Source of the DNA: UBA3222 sp002363035
Lineage (GTDB): Bacteria > Verrucomicrobiota > Verrucomicrobiia > Opitutales > UBA9783
NCBI GenBank assembly: GCA_946646575.1
Contig: CAMPCR010000020.1
Location: forward strand, 1 to 15,932
DNA: 15,932 bases
Reading direction: 5' to 3'
Part shown: piece by piece, positions 14,296 to 15,932 of the stretch
Layout of the letters: each line of letters begins with the position of its first letter
How positions within the stretch are numbered: position 1 is the stretch's first letter
The notes under the pieces: generated by a model
Told to the model about the DNA's origin: nothing
Database searches by the model: none
Seen by the model: the letters and a program-made list of their open reading frames with translations, nothing else
Program-made: the position numbers and the translations under genes

Positions 14296-15849
14296 ATGAA
14301 CGTTTACCGCCTGTTAACAAAAACAGTTTACCGGAACACTTTTGCGTGTTTCTTTGCTTTGTCGCTCTCGGCAACCGCCGAAGCAAAAGATATTTTGCGT
14401 TGGGGAGCCGACGGTCAGGGCGGTGCGCCGCATGTCTTTTACGATCCGAAAAATCCCGAACGGCTCACCGGTTTTGAATACGAAGTTGCGAAAAACATCG
14501 CCGATTTCACGGGTAAAGATTTACAGTATTGCCCGAACGATTACGAAATGTTGGTTTCCGGTCTGAAACGCGGTGAATACGATATTTTGATGAACGCGAT
14601 CGTTCGAAATGTATGGCAAAAACATGCTAAAAAAGCGGGCGTTCTGCTGTCTGACCCCTATTATATTACGCACCTGCAACCGGTCGTCCTGAAAAATTCC
14701 GAAATCAAGACCGTTTCGCAGCTTAAAGGCAAAAAAATCGGTATTTTGAAATGTTCCGAGCATGCCGAAAATGCGGTTCGGCAACTGGGGGCACATTTCG
14801 TAATCTATGATGACGAAGTAAAAGCTTACGCGGATTTAAACAACAAACGTCTGGATTGCGTCATGACCGATCACCCCGAGACGTTTTATTACGCCTCCGT
14901 CGACGACAGCATCCGTATGTTGGAACCCGTTGACCGTATTGAATTTTCCGTTGCGGTTCGCGACGATCATTCCGATTTGCTAAAGCAGGTGAATGCCGCG
15001 CTGGAGCACTTAAAAAACAACGGTACGTTGCGCGCGATTTATGAACGTTGGGGATTATGGAATACCGAAACCGCAACGTATTTTAAAACTTCCGTTCTAC
15101 CTCAGACGCCGGCAACCGAATTGGAACGCTACATTGCCGATGTTCAATCGGAGACGGAGAACGGCAACTGTTATCTGAACAGCCTTTCATGTTTCGCAAA
15201 AGCCGCCGCCGTTACGCTCGGCATTTCCCTCAGCGCCATGGTATTGGCACTTGTTTTCGGCTTTATTCTTGCGGTGTTCAGAACCTACGGTTTCCGTTGG
15301 TTGCAATGCCTGACGGCAACCTGGATTGAAATCATTCGCGGTACACCACTGATGGTTCAATTATTGTTTATCTTTTACGGATTACCAAACCTCGCGCCCT
15401 ATTTATCGGAACCGTTCGCAAGTTGGGTCTGCATGAACCCGTTTGTTGCGGGGATTTTGGCACTCGGTCTCAACTACTCTGCGTACGAAGCAGAAATCTA
15501 CCGTTCGGGCTTCCAATCCGTCCCCATCGGGCAAACGGAAGCGGCACGCGCCCTCGGGATGACCCACACACAGGCACTTTGGCACGTTGTTTTCTCGCAG
15601 GCGGTTCGCACGGTTCTGCCGCCGCTTACCAATGACTTTATTATGTTGCTCCAGGATTCTTCGCTGGTTTCCCTGATTACCATTGTGGAACTCAGCCGCA
15701 CCTATCAACTGTTTGCGGCGGCTAACTTCAATTATTTCGGTTTCGGAATTTTGGTTTCGCTTTTTTACCTATTGATGGGATTGCCGTTTACACGCCTTGC
15801 AAGACATTTTGAAAAATCTCTGAGTGCGAAGATGCAGAGGCATGCGTGA
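14296..15849 (+). CDS. Fused amino-acid-binding protein and ABC permease (GlnH-GlnP type)
   Basis: A 517-residue fusion. A signal/anchor sequence (about 1-30, ending ATAEAKD) leads into a family-3 solute-binding domain (about 32-255). That domain shows GFEYEVAKNIADFTG, the carboxylate-binding-type Arg in NAIVRNVW, SDPYY, and ALEHLKNNGTLRAIYERWG. A linker follows, then a HisM/GlnP-type permease (about 305-510) with WIEIIRGTPLMVQLLFIFYGLP and the EAA loop EAARALGMTHTQALWHVVF, which contacts the ATPase. The fusion keeps a binding domain permanently at the translocator on the periplasmic side, and one gene would give a homodimeric permease with the upstream ATPase. The ATG at 14296 gives a proper signal peptide; no Shine-Dalgarno is evident. 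Glutamine or another polar amino acid is the likely substrate. Confidence 0.92.
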   Translation: MNVYRLLTKTVYRNTFACFFALSLSATAEAKDILRWGADGQGGAPHVFYDPKNPERLTGFEYEVAKNIADFTGKDLQYCPNDYEMLVSGLKRGEYDILMNAIVRNVWQKHAKKAGVLLSDPYYITHLQPVVLKNSEIKTVSQLKGKKIGILKCSEHAENAVRQLGAHFVIYDDEVKAYADLNNKRLDCVMTDHPETFYYASVDDSIRMLEPVDRIEFSVAVRDDHSDLLKQVNAALEHLKNNGTLRAIYERWGLWNTETATYFKTSVLPQTPATELERYIADVQSETENGNCYLNSLSCFAKAAAVTLGISLSAMVLALVFGFILAVFRTYGFRWLQCLTATWIEIIRGTPLMVQLLFIFYGLPNLAPYLSEPFASWVCMNPFVAGILALGLNYSAYEAEIYRSGFQSVPIGQTEAARALGMTHTQALWHVVFSQAVRTVLPPLTNDFIMLLQDSSLVSLITIVELSRTYQLFAAANFNYFGFGILVSLFYLLMGLPFTRLARHFEKSLSAKMQRHA

Positions 15850-15932
15850 AACATTCTTCTGTTTTTTACGGCATTGAAAAGCAAATCGACGGCAATGCAA
15901 CGTACCGACATCCGCTACTTCCACCGTTACCG
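15846..15932 (+). CDS. Start of an unidentified gene leaving the window
   Basis: GTG at 15846 overlaps the stop of the transporter fusion (GTGA), with AGAGG at 15836-15840 five bases upstream. The frame stays open to the window end (29 codons), beginning KHSSVFYGIEKQIDGN. The overlap and Shine-Dalgarno suggest translational coupling and a third gene in the transporter operon. The fragment is too short to assign a family. Confidence 0.45.
   Translation, partial: MKHSSVFYGIEKQIDGNATYRHPLLPPLP

Overview
The window is bacterial chromosome from a Gram-negative organism. The Kdo transferase waaA points to a lipid A-type outer membrane, and the signal peptides, an MBOAT/SGNH pair and a FlaA1/CapD-type sugar dehydratase point to an elaborate cell surface. 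Base composition is moderate, with AT-rich islands at 2136-2690, 4065-5822 and 12008-13126. Both tRNA genes encode their CCA end. Shine-Dalgarno sequences are scarce, and several -10 boxes sit almost on the start codon. I lean towards the Verrucomicrobiota/PVC area from overall protein flavour, but nothing here is a decisive taxonomic marker.

Layout. Plus strand, 291-3965: a membrane-anchored nucleotide-sugar 4,6-dehydratase, then a 555-base AT-rich gap holding short repeats and one small membrane-peptide ORF, then waaA. Minus strand, 10364 down to 4065: a tandem-domain universal stress protein, enolase, an RHH antitoxin/YoeB-type toxin pair with an unknown 197-aa gene behind it, tRNA-Cys, a DUF2062 membrane protein, and a secreted HELMH-motif protein resembling M91 (NleD-like) zinc metallopeptidases. 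Plus strand, 10561 to the end: an MBOAT O-acyltransferase gene broken into two frames at a heptanucleotide tandem repeat, its overlapping SGNH-like partner, tRNA-Gly(GCC), an amino-acid ABC transporter ATPase, and a fused solute-binding/permease subunit. A further gene starts on a GTGA overlap and leaves the window.

How they fit together. Three blocks act on the envelope: sugar-nucleotide modification, Kdo addition to lipid A, and O-acylation of a surface polymer. The most striking element is the (AGGAGCC)8 tract at 10773-10833 inside the MBOAT gene. It puts the two halves out of frame, as expected for a phase-variable contingency locus with this copy OFF. Each repeat unit is also a Shine-Dalgarno sequence, and the OFF-frame stop overlaps a GTG start (GTGA) in the frame of the second half. 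The tract could therefore be both a frame switch and a re-initiation site. The second candidate of interest is the secreted metallopeptidase-like protein, which has a strong promoter predicted to give a leaderless message and an internal in-frame 12-bp repeat.
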